DNA from: Rubellimicrobium mesophilum DSM 19309
GTDB lineage: Bacteria > Pseudomonadota > Alphaproteobacteria > Rhodobacterales > Rhodobacteraceae
Assembly (NCBI RefSeq): GCF_000600335.2
Contig: NZ_KK088637.1
Location: 55,206 to 119,205 of the forward strand
DNA length: 64,000 nt
Reading direction: 5' to 3'
The first letter of the stretch is position 1. Each line of letters begins with the position of its first letter. Below the pieces are notes generated by a model, which was not told the origin of the DNA, searched no databases, and saw only the letters and a list, made by a program, of their open reading frames with translations. Shown in pieces: positions 9,441 through 16,999 of the stretch. The translations under genes and the position numbers were made by a program.

Positions 9441-10832
9441 TCACGGATTCGGGGTCGGCCTCCCCCAGCCGCCCGTTCGCGCCCGCCCCGGCGCAGGGCT
9501 CCGCCCCGGCTTCGGCCCGCGCCCGAGCAGCACCTCCGCCGCGACGCGCGGCCGGAACAGGGCGCCGGGCGGCTCGACGAAGCCGATCACCCGGTAGAAG
9601 GCGTCGGCGACGACGGCGCTGCGGCAGGTGGCCGCCTGCACCCGCGCCATGTACCACTGCAGCGGCCGCAGCGACCGGGGCGCCTGCCCGGCCAGCTCCG
9701 GCAGGCGGAAGTCCTCGACGGCGACGCCCGTCCAGGCGGCGTCGGCGATCCGCCCGGCCTCGCGGAACCAGCGCGCCTGCATCCCCGCCGTCGCGCCCTC
9801 CCGCGCGGCCGCTTCCAGCCAGCGCCCCAGCGCCTCGGCCTCCAGCGCCGCCACCGTCATGCCCTGTCCGTAAAGCGGGTTGAAGCTCGCCAAGGCGTCG
9901 CCCACCGCCAGCAGCCCCGCCGGAAGGCGCCCGGTCCGGTCGTAGCGCCGCCGCTGGCTTCCCGGATAGCGGTAGCGCACCACCTCCGACACCGGGTCGA
10001 GGTCGCGCAGCACGTCGTGGAGGTCCGGCACCGGCAGCGTCCGGGCGAAGGCCAGCATCTCCGCCCGGTCCACCGGCACCGGCTGCTCGAACAGCGTCCC
10101 GAGCGTCACGATCCAGCGCTCCCCCTCCACCGGGAACATCAGGCCGAACCGCCCGGCGGCCCGGTCGCCCACGATCAGCGCCCGCCAGTCCGGCCCCCTA
10201 GGCGCCTTGGCGAAGAACGCGCTCGCGTAGTTGACCTGGACCGGGATCCGCTCGGTCGGGACCTCGCCATGGCCCATCTGCCGCAGCCGCTCCGGCACCG
10301 AGCTGCCCCGCCCCGTGGCATCCACCACGAGGTCCGCCTCCAGCACCTCCTCCGCCAGGCCCTGCACCCGCACCCCGGCCAGCGCGCCCTCCGCCCCGAC
10401 CACGAGGCCCTGCAGCCGGACGCCCTCGCGGATGGCGACGTTCGGCAAGGCGCGGACCCGCTGCGCGACATGGGCCTCCAGCAGCGGCCGGCTCAGCGCC
10501 AGGACGCGCAGCTCGGAATCGTGCCGCAGCCGCCAGGCCCCCTCGTTGTGCCAGGCCAGCTCGCGCCCGACGCGGACCCCGACGGCCCCCTCCGCCGCCA
10601 GCTCGGCCGCGATCCCCGGCAGCAGCCGCTCCAGCGCGGCCTGGCCGCCGGGAAGCAGGATATGGAGATGGTTGGCCTGCGGCACCCCCCGTCGCGCCTC
10701 GGCCCGGCGCGGCAGGGCATCCCTCTCGATCAGGGTGACGCGCTCGAACCGCTCCGCGAGGGCCCGCGCAGCCAGGAGGCCCGCCATGCTGGCGCCCGCG
10801 ACGACGGCATGGCGAAACGACGGATGGGACAT
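9441..10832 (-). CDS. FAD-dependent monooxygenase / halogenase-like oxidoreductase
   Basis: The 463-residue protein has a dinucleotide-binding N-terminus (HAVVAGASMAGLLAARALAE, GxSxxG type, residues 8-27) and the late FAD-ribityl motif GLLAVGDALASFNPLYGQGM of group A flavin monooxygenases. The VVDATGRGS motif lies between them. The family includes aromatic hydroxylases, geranylgeranyl reductase-like and halogenase-like enzymes; the substrate here is unknown. The C-terminal 30 residues are Pro/Gly/Arg-rich and probably disordered. The ATG at 10832 follows GGAGACGAGTC. Confidence 0.85.
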   Translation of the reverse strand: MSHPSFRHAVVAGASMAGLLAARALAERFERVTLIERDALPRRAEARRGVPQANHLHILLPGGQAALERLLPGIAAELAAEGAVGVRVGRELAWHNEGAWRLRHDSELRVLALSRPLLEAHVAQRVRALPNVAIREGVRLQGLVVGAEGALAGVRVQGLAEEVLEADLVVDATGRGSSVPERLRQMGHGEVPTERIPVQVNYASAFFAKAPRGPDWRALIVGDRAAGRFGLMFPVEGERWIVTLGTLFEQPVPVDRAEMLAFARTLPVPDLHDVLRDLDPVSEVVRYRYPGSQRRRYDRTGRLPAGLLAVGDALASFNPLYGQGMTVAALEAEALGRWLEAAAREGATAGMQARWFREAGRIADAAWTGVAVEDFRLPELAGQAPRSLRPLQWYMARVQAATCRSAVVADAFYRVIGFVEPPGALFRPRVAAEVLLGRGPKPGRSPAPGRARTGGWGRPTPNP

Positions 10833-11144
10833 GACTCGTCTCCTTCGTGACACGCACAGGACCCGACGCCGCGACCCCCGGACGGCCGCCACGCGCCCCG
10901 GCCACGGCCAAGGGGCGGCGGGCGACGCGGCCCCGGGGCCGCGAGTCGGTTCGACGGGAAAGGGCCGGACCAGCCATGGCTCTGGCTCCGGTTGCCGCTC
11001 CGCGCGGGGCAGCGGCCCGGACGGGACCGGCGGGATGGCCGAGGCGCATCGCCGCAGGCCGGGTCGGGGGACGAGGCCCCACGCACCCCGGATGCTACCA
11101 CGGCGAGCGGATCGCCTCAAAGGGAAGGCGCCGCCCCGGCCCGC
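10833..11144. other. 312-bp intergenic stretch, no gene seen
   Basis: This GC-rich region lies between the monooxygenase start and the acetyltransferase-like gene's stop. It should hold the monooxygenase promoter on the minus strand, but I see no clear -35/-10 pair. Open frames here are Arg/Pro-rich and unconvincing. Confidence 0.5.
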
Positions 11145-11771
11145 TTACGCCATCTTCAGCGCATCCCGCACGGCTTCGAAGAAGTCCCCCACCTGCCGCC
11201 CGTCCACCAGCGCGTGGTGCACCTGGATCGTCATGGCGCAGGACCACCGCCCCTCCGCCTCGACGAACCTCCCCCACGACACGCGCGGGATGCAGTCCTC
11301 GGCATGGGGCAGGGCGTTGTCGAGCGCCGTGTAGTCCAGCCAGGGCAGGCAGCTCAGATAGGCGAGGTCGTCCCGCGACCCGTCGTTCGCCGCCAAGGGC
11401 AGCCCCGCCCGCACCGCCTCGATCCTCTCGCGGCAGACCCGGTCGAACCCCTCGAACGAGGGCTCCCAGGGCACGTAGGCGTAGTTGAAGTTGCCGTCCG
11501 GCAGCGGCACCGCCATCGACAGCTCGACCCGGTCGTATTCCGTCACGACCTCCCCCCGGAACCTCATCCGCAGCTCCGGCACCGCATGGACCCCGCATCC
11601 GATCGCCCAGACGCAGGCCCGGAACGGCGACAGCCCCGCGCGCCGCCCCGCCTTCAGCCGCGTCACGTCCACCCGCGAGGTGATCGCGTAATGCGGCCTC
11701 TGGAACCCCCGGAAGAAGCGGAACTGGTCCGCCCGGTTCCAGACCCCGAGGTCCACCACCCGTCCCGCCAT
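11145..11771 (-). CDS. Chloramphenicol acetyltransferase-like protein
   Basis: The 208-residue protein matches the trimeric CAT fold: an N-terminal strand region (DQFRFFRGFQRPHYAITSRV), and near the C-terminus the acyl-transfer motif VHHALVDGRQVGDFF, which carries the catalytic His and structural Asp of the HHxxxDG signature. Proteins of this family in proteobacteria often have unknown acceptors, so antibiotic resistance cannot be assumed. The start at 11771 is preceded by GGAGGAGGCAAGC, a strong ribosome binding site; an ATG ten codons upstream is possible. It is divergent from an alpha/beta hydrolase 63 bases away. Confidence 0.88.
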   Translation of the reverse strand: MAGRVVDLGVWNRADQFRFFRGFQRPHYAITSRVDVTRLKAGRRAGLSPFRACVWAIGCGVHAVPELRMRFRGEVVTEYDRVELSMAVPLPDGNFNYAYVPWEPSFEGFDRVCRERIEAVRAGLPLAANDGSRDDLAYLSCLPWLDYTALDNALPHAEDCIPRVSWGRFVEAEGRWSCAMTIQVHHALVDGRQVGDFFEAVRDALKMA

Positions 11772-11834
11772 GCTTGCCTCCTCCGCCGCTCCTGCCATCT
11801 TCCATCCCAGCCCCGCCCCCGCAAGAACCCGGCC

Positions 11835-12566
11835 ATGACCCGTCTCCTCGCCCTCCTCGCCCTCCTCCCCGCCCCGGCCCTCGCCGACAGCTTCATCCTC
11901 GTCCCCGGCGCCTTCGGCGGCGCCTGGTCCTGGGACGCCGTGGTCCCCCTCCTCGAGGCGCAGGGCCACCACGTCACCGCCGTCGAGCTGAAGGGCGAAG
12001 GCACGCGCCTCGCCGAGAACGGCCCCGAGGTCTCCGTCCAGGACCACGTCGCCGACGTCGTCGCCGCCATCGAGGCCGCAGAGCCCCCCGTCATCCTCGT
12101 CGCCCATTCCTACGGCGGCCGCCCCGCCAGCGGCGCCTGGGACCGGGAGCGCGACAGGGTCGCCCATGTCGTCTTCGTCGAGGCCCCGGTCCCGCTGCGC
12201 GACACCGGCCTCCCCGCCGACACCCAGTCCCTCGCCTTCGTCGTCACCACCTACCCCGAGGCCGCCGATTCCGGGATGCTCCAGCCCCCGCCCGTCCGCG
12301 CCGGGACCTACGGCCACGACCTCACCCCCATGTCGCTCAAGGCGCTCTACGACCCCGTCCCCCTCTCCGCGCCGCTGCCCCCCACCCCCGGCACCTTCGT
12401 CTACGCCGCCTCCTCCGAGATCGCGGGCTTCCGCCGCCTGGGCGAGCTCCTCCGCGACCGGAAGGGCTGGGACCTGCGCGAGGTCCCCGGCGGCCACGAC
12501 ATCCCCCTCGACCAGCCCGAGGCCCTGGCGACGATCCTTCTCGACATCGCCGACCGCACCGACTGA
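11835..12566 (+). CDS. Exported alpha/beta hydrolase
   Basis: The 243-residue protein begins with a short signal peptide (LLALLALLPAPALA) and then a hydrolase core. FILVPGAFGGAWSWD contains the oxyanion-hole strand, VAHSYGGRPA the nucleophile elbow (Ser in HSYGG), and GGHDIPLDQPE the C-terminal catalytic His. The layout resembles EstC/salicylate esterase-like hydrolases of plants and bacteria. The substrate is unknown. It is divergent from the CAT-like gene, with which it may share a control region at 11772-11834. Confidence 0.85.
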   Translation: MTRLLALLALLPAPALADSFILVPGAFGGAWSWDAVVPLLEAQGHHVTAVELKGEGTRLAENGPEVSVQDHVADVVAAIEAAEPPVILVAHSYGGRPASGAWDRERDRVAHVVFVEAPVPLRDTGLPADTQSLAFVVTTYPEAADSGMLQPPPVRAGTYGHDLTPMSLKALYDPVPLSAPLPPTPGTFVYAASSEIAGFRRLGELLRDRKGWDLREVPGGHDIPLDQPEALATILLDIADRTD

Positions 12567-12712
12567 CGCGCCCTCCCGGGCCCACCCTCGGGCGGCCTCC
12601 CGCGCGGCCTGCGCCCACGGCCTGGGCATATCCCATGGGGGATGGCAGGCCGAGCCCCGCCCCACCGCGCGGCCTCGTCGCCCTGCCAGCTCCGCCTGCC
12701 AGCCGGGGCATT

Positions 12713-12815
12713 CCGTGCCCCGCACGGTGCTCCGGGCGCGCCCTGCCGGCCCGGCTTGCCAGCCGGGCGTTCGGCGCTGATCACCGTGCCCCGCACGGTG
12801 CTCCGGGCGCGCCTC
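12713..12815. repeat. Tandem copies of the palindromic intergenic repeat
   Basis: A 30-bp perfect direct repeat occurs at 12713-12742 and 12784-12813, 71 bp apart. The second copy is the right half of a complete 54-bp unit (12762-12815) that matches the unit after rpsA in length and flanks. Its stem is ACCGTGC/GCACGGT, where the rpsA copy has ACCATCC/GGATGGT. The first copy looks like a partial unit lacking about 12 bases of the left flank. The block abuts the FUSC stop codon. Confidence 0.75.
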
Positions 12816-13821
12816 ACCCCTCCACCTCGATCAGCGCCTCCAGCGTCCGCCGCACCTCCCGCAGCCCGAAGGCCACCGCCGTCTGCGCGTCGTGCTCCGG
12901 CGCCACGGCCTCGCCCGCGTCCACCGCCGCCTTCAGCCGCGAGAGCAGCGAGTCGATCTCGCCGATCCCCGCCTCGGCCCGCCGTCCCTCCGCCATCCTG
13001 GTCAGCGCCTCGCAGGTCTCCCGCCGCAGCGCCTCCACCTCGCCCCGCATCCCCTCGCCCGCCGCCGGAGCCGCCTCGGCCCCCGCTGCCCGGTCCAGGA
13101 TGATGACCGAATCGTGCAGCTCCCGCAGCGCCTCGATCCGCCGCCGCATCCCCTCCCGGTCCACGAACTTCGCCGAGGCCATCGCCTCCTGCGCGAGCCA
13201 CACCGCCTCGCCCCAGGCGCTCACGTGCTCGGCCACCCGCGCCTCGCGCCCCTCCTCCACCGTCGCCTCCAGCGCGTCCGAGAGCCGCGTCGCCGTCGCC
13301 CGCAGAGCCCGCCGGAACTGCCGCTCGAAGCGCGCCTCCGCCCGGTCCGGCCAGACCAGCATCGCCACCACGACCCCGATCGCGCCCCCCGCCACGATCC
13401 CGACGCTGGTGGTCGTCGCCGTCTCCACCAGCGGCCCCTGGTCGCCGCCCAGCGCCATCCCCACCACCGGCACGACGCCCAGCGCCCAACTGGGCCGCAG
13501 CGCCGAGGCGCCCATGATGACGAGGAGCGACAGCCCCAGCGCCGCCGCCGTCCCCCAGCCCCCCGGCACGACCGCGAGGCACAGGAGCCCCAGCAGGCTC
13601 CCCGCCAGCGCCGACTGCAGCCGGATCGCGAGCTGCCCGAGCGTCCCGCCCACCGACCTCTCGATCCCGGTGACGGCCATCATGATGACGAGGAACGGGT
13701 CCACGAACCCCAGCCAGCGCGCCACCACGTAGGCCACCGCCCCCGCCACGCCCGCCTGCACGCCCAGCCGCGCCGCATCCCGCCAGGCGTCCCGATGGAG
13801 CCCTCCCAGCCACCCCAGCAT
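12814..13821 (-). CDS. FUSC-family membrane transporter-like protein
   Basis: The 335-residue protein has an N-terminal membrane half (about residues 20-165, six hydrophobic helices, one ending FVDPFLVIMMAVTG) and a soluble helical half rich in Arg/Glu/Ala (about 170-335). This matches FUSC / aromatic acid exporter (AaeB-like) half-size proteins, which are linked to efflux of small acids. No periplasmic adaptor gene lies nearby, so an export role is inferred only. The stop codon overlaps the palindromic repeat unit. Confidence 0.8.
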   Translation of the reverse strand: MLGWLGGLHRDAWRDAARLGVQAGVAGAVAYVVARWLGFVDPFLVIMMAVTGIERSVGGTLGQLAIRLQSALAGSLLGLLCLAVVPGGWGTAAALGLSLLVIMGASALRPSWALGVVPVVGMALGGDQGPLVETATTTSVGIVAGGAIGVVVAMLVWPDRAEARFERQFRRALRATATRLSDALEATVEEGREARVAEHVSAWGEAVWLAQEAMASAKFVDREGMRRRIEALRELHDSVIILDRAAGAEAAPAAGEGMRGEVEALRRETCEALTRMAEGRRAEAGIGEIDSLLSRLKAAVDAGEAVAPEHDAQTAVAFGLREVRRTLEALIEVEG

Positions 13822-13969
13822 CCCGGTCCCCCCGCTCCGCGCGACCCGGGGGGAACGCCCGGGGCCATGGAACGGTTCGGCCCCGGCCCCGCGGGTCGGG
13901 CCTCCACCCCATCATCCCCGGCCAAGGCCACGCGACGCCGCCACGGGGGCAGGACGCCCCCGCGCCCGC

Positions 13970-14551
13970 CTACCGCCCCATGGCGATCCAGACGCCGCCC
14001 AGCGCCGTGGCCCAGCCCATCCCTCGCACGAGGGCGCCGTGGCGCCGCATCCCCATCGAATAGCCCCAGGCGACGAACAGCCCCACCGCGTGCAGCACCG
14101 CCGTCGAGGCCACGAAGCCCAGCCCGAAGGCCAGCGCCCCGGCGGACCCCAGCTCGCCCCCATGCGCGTGCCCGTGCATCATCCCGAAGAGCCCCGCCAG
14201 CACCCCCGCTATGCCCAGCGGCACCCGCACCATCAGCCCCACCGCCAGCCCCAGCGCCAGCACCGAGCCCAGCACCATCGGCTCCACGAGCGGCAGCGCG
14301 ACGCCCATGAGCGCCAGCCCGAACCCCCCGATCATGGACGCCACGAAGCAGCTCGGCAGCGCCCACCGCGCCCGCCCCCCCAGCACCGCGCCCCAGAGCC
14401 CGACGCCCACCATCGCCAGCACATGATCGAGCCCCAGCAGCGGATGCGACAGCCCCGCCATGAACGACCCATGCTCCGCCGGATCGAGATGCGCGAGCGC
14501 CGGCGTGGCGGCGAGGGCAAGCAGGAGCGCAAGGGGAAGGGTTCGGAACAT
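13970..14551 (-). CDS. HupE/UreJ family metal transporter
   Basis: The 193-residue protein has a signal-like first segment (LALLLALAATPALA), then HLDPAEHGSFMAGLSHPLLGLDH, the HupE/UreJ signature (HPxxGxDH) thought to bind nickel. Five more membrane helices follow, with a His-rich MMHGHAHGGEL loop. Family members import Ni2+ or Co2+ for hydrogenase or urease. Neither enzyme is encoded in this window, so it is an orphan copy whose metal is not determined. I placed the start at 14551 because it directly precedes the signal segment. Confidence 0.9.
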   Translation of the reverse strand: MFRTLPLALLLALAATPALAHLDPAEHGSFMAGLSHPLLGLDHVLAMVGVGLWGAVLGGRARWALPSCFVASMIGGFGLALMGVALPLVEPMVLGSVLALGLAVGLMVRVPLGIAGVLAGLFGMMHGHAHGGELGSAGALAFGLGFVASTAVLHAVGLFVAWGYSMGMRRHGALVRGMGWATALGGVWIAMGR

Positions 14552-14721
14552 CGGACGGCTCCAAGGACCGGGACCCCAGCCCCATACCCGCCCCTCGCGA
14601 GCCCGGCCAGCCCTAGGGTGAGCGCTCGCACGCACCATCTTGAAGGCCAGGGTCGCGCCCAACGCACCTCCAGGGGAACGGCAGGACCAGGACCCACGGA
14701 GGGCTGCGTCGGTCCGGAGAC

Positions 14722-14793
14722 CTATTCGAACATCATCACGAGTTCGCTCGCCACGAAGCCGACGATGATGAGCAACAAGACGGCCTTCTTCAC
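14722..14793 (-). CDS. Candidate 23-residue membrane micropeptide
   Basis: A GTG at 14793 opens a 23-codon frame (VKKAVLLLIIVGFVASELV... ending MMFE) preceded by a GAGAGGGAC ribosome binding site. It is a single hydrophobic helix with two lysines at the front and acidic residues at the end, so it would insert in the inner membrane. A free-standing TM peptide with a ribosome binding site in otherwise empty DNA is suggestive but not proven. No homologue is recognised by eye. Confidence 0.4.
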   Translation of the reverse strand: MKKAVLLLIIVGFVASELVMMFE

Positions 14794-15268
14794 TTGAGTC
14801 CCTCTCACCTTGGCGCCACCGACATGGGGTCGGCCGGCCGGGAATGAAAGACCCGAAGCCGCGCTCGGTCCGCGCCGGCTCGGCCCGACCGCTGCGGCCC
14901 GGCTCGGATGGCCTCCCCGAAAGCCGGCGGACCCCTCCCCTTGACGTCCGAAGCGTCCCTGCTTCCCGCAAGCAGCAGGTCGATGCCCGCCGACGCCGGG
15001 GCGACGGGGGGCGGGAGGTCCCCCATTCGCAGCACCCTCGCGATTGGCGTCCCGGAACCCGGCTTTCCGACGTGACCACCCCGGCGCCGTCCAGCCTAGC
15101 GCGTCCACCCCCCGACGCAACACCCCTGCTCAGCGGATTCCCCTGCGGCCGGAACGGCTTAGGCCCTGGGTGTTGCGTCCCCCCACCCCCCACCGAACGC
15201 CCCGCTTACCATTCGTTAACCCCGCCCTGCGACTCTCTCCCCCAAGCCCCCCGAAGGGAGAGACCGCC
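14794..15268. other. 475-bp intergenic region
   Basis: No protein gene is supported here. The right part (about 15208-15225, ATTCGTTAACCCCG) is locally less GC-rich and may hold the promoter of the small gene starting at 15269. The remainder is GC-rich with no recognisable element. Confidence 0.5.
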
Positions 15269-15551
15269 ATGCCCCAGATCGACCACCGCGCCGCCCGCCT
15301 CGCCTACCTGAGCGCCCTCCGCGCCCACGCCCACAAGCTCGCCCACGACCTGCCCGAGCTCGACTGGGCCCGCACCCGCGCCGAATCCCTCCTCGCGGTC
15401 ACCATCGCCTCTCCCTCGCGCCTGGAGGCCGTGGCTGCCCACGCGCGCCAGCTCACCGACTGGTTCACGACGCAATACCTGGAGATGAACTGGAACTGGT
15501 CGCCGGCCCCGAAGCGAACCGAGCCCACGGCGCGACCTGCCCTTTCCTTAG
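15269..15551 (+). CDS. Small hypothetical protein, reading frame lacks its stop
   Basis: An ATG at 15269 behind GAAGGGAGAGACC opens a plausible gene (MPQIDHRAARLAYLSALR..., helical, ending around YLEMNWNWSPAPKR). In this frame there is no stop before DNA that is antisense to cmk. A TAG at 15549-15551 lies one base out of frame, just before a strong palindrome at 15571-15602. The simplest reading is a roughly 93-residue protein with a one- or two-base indel near its 3' end, either a mutation or a sequencing error. I do not recognise the family. Confidence 0.45.
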
Positions 15552-15570
15552 CCACAAATATCCCGGGGGA

Positions 15571-15602
15571 GGTCCCCGCAGGGGACCGGGGGCAGAGCCC
15601 CC
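15571..15602. terminator. Double palindrome between convergent genes
   Basis: Two adjacent hairpins lie here: GGTCCCC-GCA-GGGGACC (15571-15587) and GGGGGCAGAGCCCCC (15588-15602). They separate the plus-strand small gene from the end of cmk. Neither is followed by a long T run, so this may be a palindromic repeat acting as a bidirectional terminator or roadblock. Confidence 0.45.
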
Positions 15603-15610
15603 TAGCAATC

Positions 15611-16222
15611 TCAGCGCCCCAGCCGCTCCCGCACCACCGCCAGCGCCGCGCTCACGGCCTCCTCGATCCCCAGCCCCGAGGTGTCGATCACCACCGCGTC
15701 CCCGGCGGGCCTCAACGGCGCCACGTCGCGCCCGGCGTCCCGCGCGTCCCGCGCCCGCACCTCCGCCAGCGTCCCCTCCAGCGTCACCTCCTGCCCCGCC
15801 GCCACCAGCTCGCGATACCGTCGCCCCGCCCGCGCCTCGGCGCTCGCGGTGACGAACAGCTTCGCCTCCGCCTCCGGGCAGATCACCGTGCCGATGTCGC
15901 GCCCGTCCATCACCGCGCCCCCTTCGCGCCGGGCGAACGCTTTCTGCACGTCGAGGAGCGCCACCCGAACCGCCGGGATGGCCGCCACCCGGGACGCCTC
16001 CTGCGCCACTGCGGCCGTCCGCAGCCGCGCCCCGTCGAGGCCCCCTGGATCGAGACCCTGCGCCGCCTCCACCGGGTCCTGACCCTCCAGGCTCTTGGCC
16101 GCGACCGCGCGATACAGGAGCCCGGTGTCGAGATGCGCGAAGCCGAGCTCACGCGCCAGCGCCTTGGCGATGGTCCCCTTGCCCGAGGCCGCCGGCCCGT
16201 CGATGGCCACCGTGAAGATCAT
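15611..16222 (-). CDS. cmk: Cytidylate kinase
   Basis: This enzyme phosphorylates CMP and dCMP to the diphosphates using ATP. The 203-residue protein starts MIFTVAIDGPAASGKGTIAK, with the P-loop at GPAASGKGT. FAHLDTGLLYRAVA carries the conserved LDTGxxYR nucleotide-binding motif, and MDGRDIGTVI holds the catalytic DGRDIGT motif. The ATG at 16222 follows AAGGGGAGCGGG. In relatives, cmk lies between aroA and rpsA; here aroA is near (two small genes between) but rpsA is 8 kb away. Confidence 0.96.
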   Translation of the reverse strand: MIFTVAIDGPAASGKGTIAKALARELGFAHLDTGLLYRAVAAKSLEGQDPVEAAQGLDPGGLDGARLRTAAVAQEASRVAAIPAVRVALLDVQKAFARREGGAVMDGRDIGTVICPEAEAKLFVTASAEARAGRRYRELVAAGQEVTLEGTLAEVRARDARDAGRDVAPLRPAGDAVVIDTSGLGIEEAVSAALAVVRERLGR

Positions 16223-16289
16223 CCCGCTCCCCTTGCGCCGCCGGCCGTCCAAGCCGATCCTCCGGCACATCTAGAGGAGCCCCGCCCCG

Positions 16290-16727
16290 ATGGGAACCGG
16301 ACGACCGCCCGAACCCTGGGCCATGCTGATGACCGAGCTGATGGTCAGCGACTTCCCCCGCAGCCTCGCCTTCTGGACGGGCCCCCTGGGCTTCTCGGTG
16401 GCCTTCGAGCGCCCGGGCCAGGACTTCGCCTGCCTGAGCCGTCCCGAGGGCGCGCAGGTGATGATCTACCAGCGCGACGGCGACTGGGAGACGGGACCGA
16501 TGGAGCCCCCCTACGGGCGCGGCGCCATCGTTCAGGTCTACGTCTCGGACGTGGAGCAGGTGCACCGGGCCGTGCTGGCCTCGGGGGTCACGCCCTATGT
16601 GGAGCTGCGCGAGAAGTGGCGCGACTGGGGCGACCGCCTCGGCGGCCAGCGCGAGTTCCTGGTGCAGGACCCCGACGGCTACCTCGTGATGGTCGCGCAG
16701 CGGCTGGGCGAGCGTCCCCTGCCCTGA
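16290..16727 (+). CDS. VOC-superfamily (glyoxalase/bleomycin-resistance-like) protein
   Basis: The 145-residue single-domain protein has paired beta-alpha-beta-beta-beta modules: MLMTELMVSDFPRSLAFWTG at the start and a closing FLVQDPDGYLVMVAQ, the typical VOC strand with a conserved Glu-to-Gln position near the end. Such small dimeric proteins bind metals or drugs. The weak metal-ligand pattern means a bleomycin- or fosfomycin-type binding role is only a family-level guess. It is divergent from cmk and has GAGGAG before the ATG. Alone on its strand. Confidence 0.85.
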   Translation: MGTGRPPEPWAMLMTELMVSDFPRSLAFWTGPLGFSVAFERPGQDFACLSRPEGAQVMIYQRDGDWETGPMEPPYGRGAIVQVYVSDVEQVHRAVLASGVTPYVELREKWRDWGDRLGGQREFLVQDPDGYLVMVAQRLGERPLP

Positions 16728-16734
16728 CCGCCCC

Positions 16735-16992
16735 TCAGGGCGTCCGCGAGGACCGCCCGAACTTGGCCATCAGCCGCGCCGCCGCCGCGATCGCGAGCAC
16801 GCCCCCGACGATCGCCCGGCGCTTCAGCGACCCGGGCTTCGGCGGCTTCGCCTCCTCGCGCGCCCGCGCCGCCTCGACCTTGGCCCTCGCCTCGGCCCGG
16901 AGCGCCCGCGTCCGCCGCATCGCCACCGCCTCGGGCGTGTTGTCGAGCAGCTCCTCCATCGAGCGCCCCTCCGGCTTCGGCTCCTCGCTCAT
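16735..16992 (-). CDS. Small hypothetical protein with C-terminal hydrophobic segment
   Basis: The 85-residue protein has a charged helical N-terminal region (residues 1-50, many Glu/Arg/Ala), then a KPPKPGSLKRR basic hinge and a hydrophobic stretch (AIVGGVLAIAAAARLMA). It looks like a tail-anchored or membrane-associated small protein. Its start is 7 bases after the aroA stop, so it is probably cotranscribed with aroA. Function not recognised. Confidence 0.65.
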   Translation of the reverse strand: MSEEPKPEGRSMEELLDNTPEAVAMRRTRALRAEARAKVEAARAREEAKPPKPGSLKRRAIVGGVLAIAAAARLMAKFGRSSRTP

Positions 16993-16999
16993 CGCGTCC

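Noticed and set aside
11145..11771. Chloramphenicol resistance gene.
   Set aside because: The CAT-like fold alone does not imply resistance. Many chromosomal relatives have other acceptors, and no resistance context is present.
13970..14551. Part of a hydrogenase or urease operon.
   Set aside because: No hydrogenase or urease gene is in the window. The HupE/UreJ gene stands alone.
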